DNA from: Capnocytophaga sp.
GTDB lineage: Bacteria > Bacteroidota > Bacteroidia > Flavobacteriales > Flavobacteriaceae
Direction: 5' to 3'
Length of the DNA: 64,000 nt
Assembly (NCBI RefSeq): GCF_030532915.1
Contig: NZ_JAUNKD010000012.1
Coordinates: 1-64,000, forward strand
Every line of letters begins with the position of its first letter. Positions within the stretch are counted from its first letter, which is position 1. The translations under genes and the position numbers were made by a program. Under the pieces are notes generated by a model. The model saw only the letters and a list, made by a program, of their open reading frames with translations. It ran no database searches and had not been told where the DNA came from. Below are positions 63,525 to 64,000 of the stretch, in pieces.

Positions 63525-64000
63525 AGCTAATAGCGATAAGGATGCAAATTATTGTAAATGCGAATAATAATCCGATTTTTGGAGCGATAGCCAACAAACT
63601 GCCCTCACGAAGCAGAATGTCGTAAAAAGCCTGTAAACCCCAATTCATCGGTGATATGTTTGAAATGGTTTGCATAAATGCGGGCATTGCAAAAGTGGGT
63701 ATCCACACGCCACCAATGGCAGCCAAAATAACTGTGAGTGTTGCGCCAACGGGAGCCGATTGTTCCTGTGTTTGTGAAAAGGTTCCCAAGAGAATACCGA
63801 TGCCGATGGCTGCCAAACCTGATGCCGTTGCTACAAGCGTGAGTAACAGGGTTTTTCCTTCAATATCAAGCTGAGCCAATCCAAGTAACGGAAAAATATA
63901 AATACCGACAGCTACCATTAAACCGAATTGTAAAATACTTATAATCAAAAAGGTAATGGCTTTTGCTGTGATGAGCATTCCGTAAGATAATGGCGAGGTA
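63499..64000 (-). CDS. ABC-2 type transporter permease, C-terminal part (partial)
   Basis: The frame is open to the right edge of the window, so the N-terminus is missing. The visible part has SPLSYGMLITAKAITFLI, four or five hydrophobic segments and a GGVWIPTFAMPAF segment typical of ABC-2 permeases of the multidrug or lipid type. It probably exports or flips a cluster product with an ATPase encoded beyond the window. The ATG at 63978 lies within the domain and is not the start. Confidence 0.85.
   Translation of the reverse strand, partial: TSPLSYGMLITAKAITFLIISILQFGLMVAVGIYIFPLLGLAQLDIEGKTLLLTLVATASGLAAIGIGILLGTFSQTQEQSAPVGATLTVILAAIGGVWIPTFAMPAFMQTISNISPMNWGLQAFYDILLREGSLLAIAPKIGLLFAFTIICILIAISYEKRKRNR

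Overview
The window is a chromosomal stretch of an AT-rich member of the Bacteroidota, most likely a flavobacterium of the Capnocytophaga type. The evidence is the recurring promoter pattern TTTG-N19-TAnnTTTG (for example at 5293-5323, 8339-8369 and 28485-28515), typical Bacteroidota families (two DUF4252 proteins, many SxxC lipoproteins), the rplM-rpsI-rpsB-tsf gene order, and a pigment-type (flexirubin/aryl-polyene) gene cluster. The genus is inferred; the phylum is well supported.

Layout. 1-180: terminators and a candidate small RNA. 165-968: a broken IS1-family element. 1061-5133: housekeeping genes (speB, an SdpI-family protein, pepE, a YciO/Sua5-family protein, an HD phosphohydrolase) separated by unusual intergenic repeats. 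5293-8247: the ribosomal genes rplM, rpsI and rpsB plus tsf, with structured leaders. 8397-13812: an rRNA cytosine methyltransferase, two SurA-like chaperones, rsmE and an AI-2E-type permease. 13828-16620: a sigma/anti-sigma/DUF4252 operon plus a Rossmann protein. 16697-23330: an S41 protease, a PaaE-like reductase, a rhodanese, a 56-residue membrane protein, a YihY protein and priA. 23826-36159: a DASS transporter, dcp, a C1 peptidase, a ferredoxin, an E2 acyltransferase, recR, a candidate small RNA, a GH123-like hydrolase and a class IV aminotransferase. 36160-42333: sucA and sucB (2-oxoglutarate dehydrogenase E1 and E2), a cysteine-free thioredoxin-fold protein and an IscA-type protein. 42409-49608: an AMP-dependent ligase, a bioF-like gene, tilS and a C45 acyltransferase. 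49647 to the right end: a long minus-strand operon with ketosynthases, an ACP, a dehydratase, a thioesterase, LolA- and LolB-like proteins, a glycosyltransferase and an MMPL exporter fused to an acyltransferase, consistent with synthesis and export of an aryl-polyene or flexirubin-type lipid.

The most unusual feature is a set of intergenic arrays built on a strict 21-bp period (3339-3485, 4261-4512, 5145-5228, 25474-26145, 39390-39662, 45021-45188). The units are degenerate but stay in register. At 25474-26145, five copies of one anchor sequence lie 168, 168, 147 and 105 bp apart, all multiples of 21. One array lies between sucA and sucB, together with a VapD-family (Cas2-fold) ribonuclease gene and a small coiled-coil protein gene. 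The only paralogue of that coiled-coil gene in the window (44444-44755) also has an array upstream. I do not recognise this arrangement as a described system. Helix-phased DNA (21 = 2 x 10.5) and decayed heptad-coding DNA (21 nt = 7 codons) are both possible explanations.

Other points of note: a probable -1 frameshift on an A10 run joining a glycosyltransferase to a DUF2062 domain (55240); an E2 enzyme with HRxxN in place of HRxxD; a ketosynthase homologue without any catalytic residue; and two promoter-terminator units without a gene.
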